This document shows positions 41,101 through 48,764 of a stretch of DNA of 64,000 nucleotides, one piece after another. The notes under the pieces are model-generated. The model was not told the DNA's origin. It worked only from the letters and a program-made list of their open reading frames with translations, and searched no databases. Location of the stretch: assembly GCF_001642735.1 (NCBI RefSeq), contig NZ_LWHM01000033.1:1-64000 (forward strand), read 5' to 3'. A program made the position numbers and the translations under genes. This DNA is from Pseudohongiella nitratireducens. GTDB lineage: Bacteria > Pseudomonadota > Gammaproteobacteria > Pseudomonadales > Pseudohongiellaceae. The first letter of the stretch is position 1. The number at the start of each line of letters is the position of its first letter.

Positions 41101-41131
41101 TCAGGTGAACCCCAAATATGAGCCGAAATAG
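38102..41131 (+). CDS. tnpA: Tn3-family transposase TnpA
   Basis: A 1009-residue transposase, full length for the family. The N-terminal DNA-binding part begins YPRFRTDISQQELDAVYTPT and carries DUF4158-like helices. The catalytic RNase-H-like part has AAADGTKWNLYEQNLLSEYH (Asp about 686), LHGDTQAQSYPVFGLAYLLG (Asp about 759) and ATNKNEQFNGFAKWSFFGGE (Glu about 889). It ends 39 bp before the right inverted repeat, the usual Tn3 placement. The frame is intact, so the transposon may be mobile. Confidence 0.95.
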   Translation: MSAIQETAYPRFRTDISQQELDAVYTPTSGEQHWARRRTRPILERFFLLLHLKAYQKQGFFSSSVDLPGDLRRHIAQCLGLDKQPTKAQRQQYDRSATRKRHIPWIRTYVGSRTLDEAAHAWLSSQAIKAAESREVLADIINILLEELVRHRFEIPGFTVLLRLAKDSRAIVNDRCYRSIVSELNDETKALVNDLLISPPGIEISGWQRLKREIRKPTNKEIRSYLQHLKWLKDIVEQLPGVKSIPVTKRRQFAHEARALDVAKMARIPARKRYALAVILIRQQYAQSLDDNAELLIKLMRQLENTAQQNLLAYQMEQTQRTDRLVSRFKDVLTAMEAEPNPWQSLQAVVGDKRQEWLDECEEHLAYAGNNYLPFMLRPFRTKRSLLYNCLEILTFQSTSSDLLSIQLIELLRNTRSLKAETLDLRVHAPDLVESIQQTKWTLEKWRRLIFIRPDSLTVHRKYLELAVFNLVKQELKSADIAVVHGDRFDDHRDQLVSWSVYEQEIDQYGLEVELPIEPKALSRHLKDQLTQVSRSVDSAFPDNTHAAIEDGRIVIKRNQKQGLPTNWQALDDDITRRLGTRSIVDVLVDAERWLGLHREFGPLSGYEGRVENPRLRFIATLFCYGCNLGPSQTADSIKQLNRRQVAWLNLNHVTEDRLDRAIVKIINAYKKYELPGYWGTGRRAAADGTKWNLYEQNLLSEYHIRYGGYGGIGYYHVSDTYIALFSHFIPCGVHEAVYILDGLLENQSDIQPDTLHGDTQAQSYPVFGLAYLLGIKLMPRIRNIKDLNFYRPDRRFRYAHIEELFNGHIDWARIERHLPDMLRVAVSIKLGKITASTILRRLGTYSRKNKLYFAFRELGKVVRTGFLLNYIDDVELRQTIHAATNKNEQFNGFAKWSFFGGEGIIAANLRHEQQKVVKYNHLVANMLILHNVEALSRVLRDMAAEGIAITEDVLKTLSPYRTRHINRFGDYTLDFRRPVGQQLFDLKLAELTSQRTSGDQVNPKYEPK

Positions 41132-41170
41132 AAACGGCTAAACTATTAATTATTCATTGGGTTAGGGGCA

Positions 41171-41208
41171 TTTTTAGACAATTTTTCACGTTTGTCTGCC
41201 AACCCTCT
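41171..41208 (-). repeat. Right terminal inverted repeat of the transposon
   Basis: Its complement starts AGAGGGTTGGCAGACAAACG, matching the left repeat. GGT(AG) follows immediately, and the ABC ATPase reading frame resumes at 41212. Confidence 0.9.
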
Positions 41209-41211
41209 GGT

Positions 41212-41328
41212 AGCCGCGATGCACTCATTGAATCTCTCGCCTTGTCGCCCGATACCGATATGGAAACGCTTTTTCTCACCGCAGTTGCACGGGCCGATAG
41301 CGCATCATTGAGCGAAGGTGAGGGATGA
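41212..41328 (+). pseudogene. Double-NBD ABC ATPase, C-terminal tail (split by transposon)
   Basis: The frame resumes S-R-D-A-L-I-E-S-L and continues SPDTDMETLFLTAVARADSA to TGA at 41326-41328. It aligns with the tail of the intact relative (SRSSLNHSLGLEAVATVEML). The stop overlaps the next permease start as ATGA, as in the cargo operon. It completes the part at 21764-22593. Confidence 0.88.
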
Positions 41329-42419
41329 ACGCGCGTCGCATTGTTGCCTTGCTGCTCAAGGAAACTCGGGAACTGGTGCGGGACCCAGTGACGCTGGCGC
41401 TGGCCGTGGTGATGCCGCTGGTCATGCTTTTTTTGTTTGGCTATGCCATCAATATGGATGTTGATGAGCTGGCGTTGGGTCTTTACGATCAGGACAATAC
41501 GCCTGCCAGTCGTGCGCTGGTGGCGCGCTTTGCTGGTTCTCCCTATTTCGACATCATCGAATACCGTCACAATACTCGCGACCTTGACCGCAGCCTGCAG
41601 CAATCCCGTATCCGCGCAGGCATTGTGATTCCTCCCGGTTTTGGCCGGGCGCTGCTAAGGGATCAGCCGGCGCCGGTGCAGGTGATCGTCGATGGCGGCT
41701 ATCCAATGGTTGCCGGGTTGGGGATGGCGTATATCGACGCCGTCATCGCTTATTTTCCCGCGCCGCGGCCCGAGCCCGTTGAGATGCAGACCCGCGTTTG
41801 GTACAACCCGTCCCTGAACAGTATCAACTTTGTCATTCCCGGGTTGTTTGCGGTGATTTTGATGGCTTTTCCGCCGTTGCTGACCACCTTGGCCATCGTC
41901 AGGGAAAAAGAAACAGGCACCGTGGAACAGATTTATGCCTCGCCATTGCGCTCCGCTGAGTATGTGTTGGGAAAGCTGCTGCCCTATGCCCTGGTGGCTT
42001 TTCTCGAAATCCTGATGGTCATCCTGGTCGGCTTTGTCTGGTTCGAGATTCCTATCGCCGGTAGCCTGCCGTTGTTGTTTGTCGCCTCACTGGTTTATGT
42101 GTTTACCACGGTGGGCATCGGGTTGCTGGTTTCGTCCCTGGCGCGAACGCAGCTTGCCGCCATGCTGATTACCCTGATCGTCACCCTGATGCCGTCTTTC
42201 CTGTTTTCCGGATTTTTGTTCCCCATTTTTACAATGCCTTACAGCCTGCAGCTCTACAGTCGGTTATTCCCCGCCGGTTATTTTATGGAGGTGTCGCGAG
42301 GGATTTTATTAAAAGGGCTGGGTGTTGAGGCAGTGTTGCCCAATCTGCTGCTGTTGATAGGGTACACCCTGGTGGTATTCGTGTTTGCTGTCTGGCGTAT
42401 GAAGCAGAAGGTGGCCTGA
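41325..42419 (+). CDS. ABC-2-type permease, first subunit (disrupted host operon)
   Basis: A 364-residue paralogue of the protein at 27766, with the same helices (LAVVMPLVMLFLFGYAINMD, FVIPGLFAVILMAFPPLLTT) and coupling motif REKETGTVEQIYASPLRSAE. The gene is intact, but its ATPase has been cut by the transposon, and its promoter is now 18.6 kb away, so it can be expressed only from the transposon end or a new promoter. It might still pair with the cargo ATPase at 26039. Confidence 0.9.
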   Translation: MNARRIVALLLKETRELVRDPVTLALAVVMPLVMLFLFGYAINMDVDELALGLYDQDNTPASRALVARFAGSPYFDIIEYRHNTRDLDRSLQQSRIRAGIVIPPGFGRALLRDQPAPVQVIVDGGYPMVAGLGMAYIDAVIAYFPAPRPEPVEMQTRVWYNPSLNSINFVIPGLFAVILMAFPPLLTTLAIVREKETGTVEQIYASPLRSAEYVLGKLLPYALVAFLEILMVILVGFVWFEIPIAGSLPLLFVASLVYVFTTVGIGLLVSSLARTQLAAMLITLIVTLMPSFLFSGFLFPIFTMPYSLQLYSRLFPAGYFMEVSRGILLKGLGVEAVLPNLLLLIGYTLVVFVFAVWRMKQKVA

Positions 42420-42420
42420 T

Positions 42421-43521
42421 ATGTCCATAGCGATGATTGGCCTGCTGCGCAAGGAAGTTATCCAGTTTTTTCGCGATCGAGTGATCCTGGTGTTGATTTT
42501 GTGGTTATACACCGTCGAAGCGGTGTTTTGCACCCTCGCGCTTAGCTTTGACGTGGAAGATGTGCCGCTGGCCATTGTTGACCAGGACCGCAGTACTATC
42601 AGTCGCGAGTTGGTGCAAAAATTTGCCCTGAGTGAATCCTTTGACCTTCAGTATCAGGAAAGCGCGGTATCGGTTGCGGAAACGCACTTAGCGCACGGCA
42701 AGGTGACTGCCATCCTCGTGATACCGCCGGGATTTGAGCGGTCGATTCGTTCCAGTGAGCAGACGACACTACAATTGTTATTGGACGGCACCGATTCCAA
42801 TATTGCCGCTAACTCGCTGTATAACGCGAGAGGTGTTCTTGCCAGGCTGGTCCGCGAACAACTGCCGTTTGCAGCGAACACCGGTGCAATCGCGGTGACA
42901 CGCGTCTGGTACAATCCGCAACTGACCACATCGAGCTTCATGGTACTGTCGATGATTGCCCTGGCCGGTATGATGGTGGGCGTCATTCATCCCGCCGCCT
43001 CGATTGTGCGTGAGAAGGAACGTGGTACCCTAGAGCAACTGTTAGTTGCGCCGATTTCCACGTTCCAGCTGTTCCTCGCCAAAATTGCCCCGACCATGAT
43101 CATAGGCCTATTGGCCGTGTTTCCCAGCCTGTTGATTGTGCGTGCCTTTGACGTGCCAATGCGTGGCAGCCTCGCGTTGTTTCTGATCCTTACGGGATTC
43201 TTCCTGCTCAGTGCCGTTGCTCTTGGGGTGCTGATCGCCGCCTATAGCCGAACCCTGCAACAAGCCCTGTTATTGTCTTTTTTTGGGTTGTTTCCGGTGA
43301 TGTTCCTATCGGGTACCCTGACGCCCGTGGAGGCGATGCCAGACGTTCTCCAGGCGTTAGCCCGCCTGAGTCCGTTGCGCTATTACATGGATATTATTAT
43401 CGGTGTGTTTTTAAAAGGTGTCGGCTGGAGGGATCTGTGGGATGAAAGCTTATGCCTGATCGCCATCGCAATTCCAATGTTGATTTTGTCATTGGGTATA
43501 TTTCGACGTCGGTTGCAGTAA
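42421..43521 (+). CDS. ABC-2-type permease, second subunit (disrupted host operon)
   Basis: A 366-residue paralogue of the protein at 28860. N-terminal helix LVLILWLYTVEAVFCTLALS, coupling motif REKERGTLEQLLVAPISTFQ, and a terminal block SFFGLFPVMFLSGTLTPVEA. It begins 1 bp after the stop of the first permease. Reading frame intact. Confidence 0.9.
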   Translation: MSIAMIGLLRKEVIQFFRDRVILVLILWLYTVEAVFCTLALSFDVEDVPLAIVDQDRSTISRELVQKFALSESFDLQYQESAVSVAETHLAHGKVTAILVIPPGFERSIRSSEQTTLQLLLDGTDSNIAANSLYNARGVLARLVREQLPFAANTGAIAVTRVWYNPQLTTSSFMVLSMIALAGMMVGVIHPAASIVREKERGTLEQLLVAPISTFQLFLAKIAPTMIIGLLAVFPSLLIVRAFDVPMRGSLALFLILTGFFLLSAVALGVLIAAYSRTLQQALLLSFFGLFPVMFLSGTLTPVEAMPDVLQALARLSPLRYYMDIIIGVFLKGVGWRDLWDESLCLIAIAIPMLILSLGIFRRRLQ

Positions 43522-43712
43522 CAATTCCCGAAGCTCCTTTAATATTCTAGCGAGTAATGAAATCCTCATGTGTGGCCAATTGGTGATGTATTTTTCCGAT
43601 ACCAACTATTTTTGACTTCTATGATGCTGGTTATGGCTCGGTAGTGGCGGCAGTAACTGACCACTACAAGTTAAGCTTTAGGCTTGAGATCTTCTGTTTC
43701 ATTCTCGATAAA

Positions 43713-44456
43713 TTACCTGCTAAATTGGAATACGACTTTAGCATCTGCTTTCGTCAAATGTTGATCTTTGTCAGGGCAATCAACAATAGACAATAAATGC
43801 CGTATGACATTCAAGCGGGCGCGCCTTTTGTTATCGGCTTTGACAATATACCAGGGGGCATGCTCGCTATGGCTGTGTTGTAACATGTCGTCGCGGGCGG
43901 CCGAGTAATCATCCCAATGTTTGATAGCGGTATCGTCGATAGGGCTGATTTTCCATTGTTTCAGGGGGTTTACTCTTCGATCCTCCAGTCTCCGTTGCTG
44001 TTCCTCTTTCGATATGTCGAGATAGTATTTAATGATTTGTATGCCGGAATCACAGAGCATTTTTTCGAAAGGGACGACTGTTTTTTGAAACTGATCGTAT
44101 TCCGCTTCTGTACAAAACTGCATAACTTTTTCGACGCCTGCACGGTTATACCAGCTGCGATTCATGAGTACCATTTCCTGGCGGCTCGGCAAAAAGGCTG
44201 CATAGCGTTGGAAGTACCAGCTGTTGGTATCTTTCTCTGAGGGTTTACCCAACGCGACCACTCGCGTCTCTCGCGGACTTAAATGTTCGGTGATCCGCTT
44301 TATCATGCCGTCTTTACCAGCTGCATCCCTTCCCTCGAAAATGACCAGTAGCTGCAGATCGTTCTTGATAATGTGGCGCTGCAACCTGACGAGCTGAATT
44401 TGCAGATTTTTAAGCTGTGTTTTATAGGGCTGTTTTGTCTTCTCTGATTTGGTCAT
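43713..44456 (-). CDS. ppk2: Polyphosphate kinase 2 family protein
   Basis: A 247-residue P-loop kinase. Walker A FEGRDAAGKDGMIKRI (about residues 40-55), lid and phosphate contacts in WYFQRYAAFLPSRQEM, and MNRSWYNRAGVEKVM with the Walker B-like acidic/Arg cluster; the C-terminal part has ISKEEQQRRLEDRRVNPLKQ. PPK2 enzymes transfer phosphate between polyphosphate and nucleoside mono- or diphosphates in the cytoplasm. The direction and nucleotide preference cannot be read with confidence. It has no partner gene; copper stress and polyphosphate use are often linked, but that is inference here. Confidence 0.9.
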   Translation of the reverse strand: MTKSEKTKQPYKTQLKNLQIQLVRLQRHIIKNDLQLLVIFEGRDAAGKDGMIKRITEHLSPRETRVVALGKPSEKDTNSWYFQRYAAFLPSRQEMVLMNRSWYNRAGVEKVMQFCTEAEYDQFQKTVVPFEKMLCDSGIQIIKYYLDISKEEQQRRLEDRRVNPLKQWKISPIDDTAIKHWDDYSAARDDMLQHSHSEHAPWYIVKADNKRRARLNVIRHLLSIVDCPDKDQHLTKADAKVVFQFSR

Positions 44457-44511
44457 GGTTTTACCTTATTGGTAGGCCGTTTTCAAAATTTCATTCAGGT
44501 TGAATTTCTGG

Positions 44512-44658
44512 TTACACATTCACTAAAGCCACTTGCTCTTTGGACAACGAGGTCTCCAGGAGAATGGCTCCTATAATCAGGAGGATGCCCAGTCATTGTA
44601 TCCACGATAGTGTTTCACAAAAATAGGCGTAACCAAAATAGAGTCCAAACACTGGCGT
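44512..44658 (-). pseudogene. EamA/DMT-family transporter, C-terminal fragment
   Basis: Reading leftwards: TPVFGLYFGYAYFCETLSWI-Q, TGA where relatives have Trp, then LGILLIIGAILLETSLSKEQ and a natural stop. This is the last helix pair (x-G-E-x-L-x-W-x-Q-W-L-G) of a drug/metabolite transporter. Everything upstream is gone. It is a different sequence from the intact EamA gene at 47142. Confidence 0.65.
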
Positions 44659-44978
44659 TAAAAGCTATATACATTGAATTTGTAAAGCGGGGCCTTGTAG
44701 GTGATCGATAACGTCTATCAATCCCACGCGTTCACCTGTCAGGGCCTACCGATCAAAGCCCTCTGGAAGCGTGATAATCAATCGATGCTGATTCTCATTG
44801 TATTCAGTCATTTCGAAAGCGCTTCTGTGTCCGACGGGTTGATTGGCGAGGGTGCCAATACCCTAAAGCGAGGCTCCCTACCGTATTTGGCTGGCCATAC
44901 AGCTGCCGTAGCGGGACGAGGTTGTGGAGGCAACCTTTAGCCACGATCACAAATCCCAATGAAGGCGGTTCGGATTGG
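44659..44978. other. Gap with a possible enolase-superfamily remnant
   Basis: A frame at 44701-44940 reads LPIKALWKRDNQSMLILIV and SDGLIGEGANTLKRGSLPYL, vaguely like the N-terminal capping domain of muconate-cycloisomerase-like enzymes (RxH...SDGxxGxGEGTT). It has no downstream barrel domain. I treat it as unproven, not as a gene. Confidence 0.3.
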
Positions 44979-46637
44979 CTAGTTGTCGCACTTCTGCACG
45001 GGACATTCCTCCGGAGCGGTTGGATGAATTTCTTCCTCTTCCCGGCGCTCCGCGTCCCGCTCGGATTCCCGCATTAGTAATTGTTCAATCCGGGTGTGGA
45101 GCAATTGGTCCTTTTCCTCCCGCCGCCTGATCTCCGCCGCGAGGTCTTTGTGAAGGGAGAATGCCATCAGCAGCATCAACAACATAAAGGGGAAAGCGGC
45201 GATAATGGATACGGTTCGCAGCCCGTTCAGCCCACCGGTTAGCAAGAGGACGGACGCCATCAGTAGCTGAAGACCTCCCCAGAGGATGCGAACAAACCGT
45301 GTTGGAGTCAGAACCCCCTTGGAGGTGAACATGCCCAGCACAAAGGTGGCGGAATCCGCAGAAGTCACCACGAACATGGAGACCAGCGCCACGGTCAGTA
45401 TGGCCGCGAACTCGCCCCAGGGTAACTGATCGAGAAGTACGTAAAGTCCGGCCGGCACTTCCTCCGACACGGCATCTGCAATGGCGACGCCATCGAACAA
45501 ATCGAAGTAGATGGCGGAGCCACCGAAGGTGGCGAACCACAACATGCTTAAAGCCACGGGGACGATCATCACGCCCAGGACGAACTCGCGGACAGTTCTG
45601 CCCCTTGAGATTCTTGCTATGAAACTGCCTACGAAGGGGGCCCAGCTCAACCCCCATGCCCAGTAGAACATGGTCCACTGCTCCACCCAGTGTTCGTGGG
45701 AATAGGGAGTAGTTACCAGGCTCATCTCTATGATATTGCCAAGGTACTCACCCGCTGTCTGGGTGAGTTCGCTGAAGATAAAACCGCTCGGTCCCGTGGC
45801 GAGCACAAAAAATAACAGTCCGGCGGCGAGCACCATATTGGCATTGCTGAGATAGCGAATTCCCATGTCGAGGGGCGTCATTGCCGAAATGATGAACAAG
45901 GTTGCGAGTCCCGCGAGAATGTAGAATTGTGATGTCGTCGAGTAGGCAGCCAATCCCAGATTGGCCAGGCCGCTGTTGACCTGTAACGCTCCAAGGCCCA
46001 GAGTCGTTGCGACGCCGAATACGGTGGAGACCACGGCCAGGATATCGACGATATTGCCCCAGCCGCGGTCCACCCGATCGCCCAGTAACGGGCGGAAGCT
46101 TTCGCTGATCAAGCCGCGACTGCTGTGACGAAAACGTACATAGGCAATGGCCAGCCCCACCAGTGTGAAATTGGCCCATTGGTGGAATCCCCAATGGAAA
46201 AACGCGTAGCGCATGCCCAGTTGCGCCGCATCTGAGGTACGGGGTTCGGCGAGGCCAAGGGGCGGATCATTGAAATGCATCATCGGCTCGGCCACGCCCC
46301 AGAAAACCAGACCGACACCCATTCCACCTGAAAATATCATCGCCAGCCAGCTGTTGAACGAGAACTCCGGCGGTTCATTCTCCGCGCCCAGGCGAATGCT
46401 TCCAAATTTGGAAAGGGCGAGAAACAGGACAAACAACACAAAGCCGGTGGTTGCCACCAGATACATCCAGCCGAGTTTCCGGGCGGTGATATCGAGAATT
46501 TGCTGGGCTGTGGATTCCACCGCATCGGGATAAAGCACGGAGGTGGTGACGAAGGCAGTGATAATCACTACGGAGGTGTAAAACACCACTCCCACATCGC
46601 CCAGATATTCCCGCAGAAATTTCGTTAACCTGTTCAT
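44979..46637 (-). CDS. BCCT-family betaine/choline/carnitine transporter
   Basis: A 552-residue secondary transporter with 12 helices. The family signature is clear: FSGGMGVGLVFWGVAEPMMH (helices 3-4) and WTMFYWAWGLSWAPFVGSFI-ARISRGRTVREF (helix 8 and the loop after it), with a charged C-terminal tail (EIRRREEKDQLLHTRIEQLL) that often senses osmotic state. It imports quaternary-ammonium osmolytes with Na+ or H+. It is the main hint of a salt-exposed lifestyle. It stands alone in its orientation, with an AT-rich upstream gap of 136 bp. Confidence 0.92.
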   Translation of the reverse strand: MNRLTKFLREYLGDVGVVFYTSVVIITAFVTTSVLYPDAVESTAQQILDITARKLGWMYLVATTGFVLFVLFLALSKFGSIRLGAENEPPEFSFNSWLAMIFSGGMGVGLVFWGVAEPMMHFNDPPLGLAEPRTSDAAQLGMRYAFFHWGFHQWANFTLVGLAIAYVRFRHSSRGLISESFRPLLGDRVDRGWGNIVDILAVVSTVFGVATTLGLGALQVNSGLANLGLAAYSTTSQFYILAGLATLFIISAMTPLDMGIRYLSNANMVLAAGLLFFVLATGPSGFIFSELTQTAGEYLGNIIEMSLVTTPYSHEHWVEQWTMFYWAWGLSWAPFVGSFIARISRGRTVREFVLGVMIVPVALSMLWFATFGGSAIYFDLFDGVAIADAVSEEVPAGLYVLLDQLPWGEFAAILTVALVSMFVVTSADSATFVLGMFTSKGVLTPTRFVRILWGGLQLLMASVLLLTGGLNGLRTVSIIAAFPFMLLMLLMAFSLHKDLAAEIRRREEKDQLLHTRIEQLLMRESERDAERREEEEIHPTAPEECPVQKCDN

Positions 46638-46772
46638 AAACGATTCATTTGAAGCTATTCGCGTTAAGCTTCATAGGCATAAATAATAAAGTTTGAAAAT
46701 TCGCCAACAGCCTGCGAATAATGGTCGAAGGTTCTCAAACGGTTCGTTCGACCTATGACGGGTGTGATGCCG

Positions 46773-47054
46773 TCAATGGCCATTTCTGGAGAACAGCCGG
46801 TACAAGGGTACGAATAAAACCGCGATATACCAACCGTACAAATAGGCTTCGACTAAGCCAATGAAAAAGCCCGTCCACGTAAGCCATTCGAAACCGGGCA
46901 ACAATGGCGCCCAAGCCTCATACATGCGCATCTGTTCCGGTGCAAGCAGGCCAAAGCCCACGCAGAGCAGGTAGCTGATTGCCAGTAGCAGTGACAAGGT
47001 GTTGCCTAACGGGACGATACGTAAACGAACATCAGGTGCGTTCGAACTGTTCAT
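46773..47054 (-). CDS. DUF5676-like small membrane protein, copy 2
   Basis: A 93-residue protein with two helices (LGNTLSLLLAISYLLCVGFG and WTGFFIGLVEAYLYGWYIAV). Start MNSSNAPD at 47054 with GAGGAAACTAG ahead. It differs from copy 1 at many third and some first positions, but shares an identical 175-bp block at its 5' end. It lies between the BCCT and EamA genes, both on the same strand. Confidence 0.7.
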   Translation of the reverse strand: MNSSNAPDVRLRIVPLGNTLSLLLAISYLLCVGFGLLAPEQMRMYEAWAPLLPGFEWLTWTGFFIGLVEAYLYGWYIAVLFVPLYRLFSRNGH

Positions 47055-47207
47055 AGCTAGTTTCCTCTTTTCATTGTGGTGAAAAAGTGTACTCATTATT
47101 GGGTAAATGTTGTTTCAGTCATTGTTTCTTTGTCGATTCATTCACGAGCCTAGTGGTTTAATTGGCGAAGAAAGCCCTGCTTTATGGGTAGGATCTAGGA
47201 CAGCGTC
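47033..47207. repeat. 175-bp identical direct repeat, copy 2
   Basis: Identical to 21589-21763. Here the repeat joins an intact DUF5676-like gene to the 3' end of an intact EamA gene, so this is likely the original arrangement. Confidence 0.9.
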
Positions 47208-48083
47208 GCTAGTGTGCATTAAGGCAATACCAAAAATGATCACAATGATTCCCAAGATCTGGACGAGTTGCAGCCGTTCATCAAAGAACAAATAGCCAAT
47301 AAGCAGGCCAAGCGCCGGGGTCAGGAAGCTGAAAACGTTCAGTTGATTCAAAGGCGCACGAGCCAGTAGCCCGAACCACAAGAATACCATGGCGGCTGTC
47401 GCCAAAGCAGATAGAATGAGCAAGGAACCGGTGAATCGAAATGTCCACCGAATATCCCATTGTTCACCGCTGATCGCAGATGCAAGCAAAAGTATTCCGC
47501 CGCCTATTAACAATTGGACAGCCATGGGTGCGGCAATTGATCCCCCGCCACGCTTTTTTAACAGGATGTTGCCAATGGCCACTCCAAAAGCGCCCATAAG
47601 AACCCAGATGATTCCCCACAAAAAACCGGCATTGTTATTGCCAAATCCGGACCAAGAAAGCAAGGCGACGCCCAAAAAACCGACGAACAGCCCGGCTATG
47701 CCCTTGGTCTTCAAAGTTTCCCCCAGCCAAGCGGCGGCGATTGCCGCAGCAATCAATGGCTGCGTACTTGCCAGAACAGTTGCCAGCCCTGGAGACAGAT
47801 GACCGGCCCCTAAAAACATGCCGCCAAAGCCCATCGCCGTGTACGACAACCCGATGAGGCCCAACTGGCCAGTGTCCTGGAGGTTAAAAAGATATGGCTC
47901 GCGCACGCGCTTTACCATGTACACCGCAAAAAGTATTCCACTGGCCAGAAAAGCACGCAAAGCAGCAAACAGCAAGGGTGGGGCATCCGGTAGCCCGGTC
48001 ACGATGAACGGAAAGCAGATGGCCCAAAGCAGAGTAACCACTAGCATCCAGGCAACATTGGTAAATTTTGGATAGGTATTCAT
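47142..48083 (-). CDS. EamA/DMT-superfamily transporter
   Basis: A 313-residue protein with ten membrane helices in two EamA repeats. Repeat 1 spans WMLVVTLLWAICFPFIVTGL to KGIAGLFVGFLGVALLSWSG; repeat 2 spans GIIWVLMGAFGVAIGNILLK to FFDERLQLVQILGIIVIIFG. Helix-ending prolines (SPGLATVLASTQPLIAAAIA) are typical. It likely exports or imports small metabolites; the substrate cannot be told. Its 3' end is duplicated at 21700-21763. Confidence 0.88.
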   Translation of the reverse strand: MNTYPKFTNVAWMLVVTLLWAICFPFIVTGLPDAPPLLFAALRAFLASGILFAVYMVKRVREPYLFNLQDTGQLGLIGLSYTAMGFGGMFLGAGHLSPGLATVLASTQPLIAAAIAAAWLGETLKTKGIAGLFVGFLGVALLSWSGFGNNNAGFLWGIIWVLMGAFGVAIGNILLKKRGGGSIAAPMAVQLLIGGGILLLASAISGEQWDIRWTFRFTGSLLILSALATAAMVFLWFGLLARAPLNQLNVFSFLTPALGLLIGYLFFDERLQLVQILGIIVIIFGIALMHTSDAVLDPTHKAGLSSPIKPLGS

Positions 48084-48193
48084 AATGAGTCGACCGAATT
48101 TACGGATAGCCGGAAGCAGAACAAGTAATCGTCAATCTTGACTTGTGCCCACCAGACCCGCGTCAGTTGAATAACGTGATTGTCCAAACTTTC

Positions 48194-48406
48194 TTACACC
48201 CTTTGCACGTGCAGCTGAAATGTGTCGTATGTAGAATTAGACTTGGCATATTTTTGATCGAAATCGACCTCATCCAGACCATATAATTGGCCAGTCTCTG
48301 CAATCGCTGCGCTCAAATTTACAGCATTAGCCAGTTCAAAAAGGCCTAGGTGACTATTAATGAGTTTAACTGCCGAAACACTCAGTCGATACTCATTGTT
48401 GCTCAT
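48194..48406 (-). pseudogene. HCC-family small protein, C-terminally truncated
   Basis: From an ATG at 48406 with CAGGAG upstream, the frame reads MSNNEYRLSVSAVKLINSHL, AIAETGQLYGLDEVDFDQKY and ends FQLHVQRV. It matches the N-terminal half of the protein at 56818 (EHRLGVSEINLVVRHLK, VVAEVDQLYGLDAISIDEK). The second helix, WW motif and C-terminal His/Cys end are missing. It follows a broken His-rich gene, as in the copper cluster. Confidence 0.65.
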
Positions 48407-48495
48407 TGTCAGGCTCCTGGCAGCTAGCTTGATCGATATCCGGAACACAAAACGGTAACCCAGATAGGGAAGCCATGATTTTTCAGGTATCACGA

Positions 48496-48764
48496 TCACA
48501 GTTTTAGATCCACTTGCCTGCGTTTTTCTTCCATGCGGCGGCAAGAAGCCTCTTCTTCATTTTGGTGATTATGCCCAACGTTGGCATGATCATGATCGTG
48601 CGCATCGCAGTGTGCCTTGTGCATGCAGGTGTGCATCAGTGGGCAATGCGGCATAATCATCAAAGGCAGATACTGAAGGACTTGGCGCCATGTTCAGCGA
48701 AGATAAAGCATAGCACTGCACCTACGAGAATGCTCGTTGTAATGCCGTGTAGACTGTGATCATC
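48496..48764 (-). pseudogene. His-rich DUF2933-like membrane protein, frameshifted
   Basis: Reading leftwards: HSLHGITTSILVGAVLCFIF-AEHGAKSFSICL, a frameshift near 48668, then MIMPHCPLMHTCMHKAHCDA-HDHDHANVGHNHQNEEEASC. The layout of one helix, a hydrophobic stretch, then M-H-x-x-M-H and a His-rich tail matches the intact protein at 55005. It is the decayed equivalent in a second copper cluster, directly upstream of the truncated HCC gene. Confidence 0.6.

Larger units (their letters stand above)
22594..41208 (+). mobile_element. 18.6-kb Tn4651-like Tn3-family transposon with cargo
   Basis: Bounded by 38-bp inverted repeats matching at 32 of 38 positions (22594-22631 and 41171-41208), beginning AGAGGG(C/T)TGGCAGACAAAC. 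It carries tnpA (38102), a tyrosine recombinase (36835) and a divergent KfrA-like gene (35138), the tnpA-tnpS-tnpT set of the Tn4651 branch. The flanks are the two parts of one ABC gene. The flanking direct repeat is GGT with full-length repeats, or the Tn3-typical 5-bp GGTAG if the left repeat has lost an AG from AGAG. Cargo runs from 22632 to about 35100 and has itself been hit by two IS elements. Confidence 0.9.

Noticed and set aside
44701-44940. Enolase-superfamily (muconate cycloisomerase-like) gene
   Set aside because: Only a vague N-terminal resemblance and no barrel domain. Kept as a possible remnant in a gap entry.
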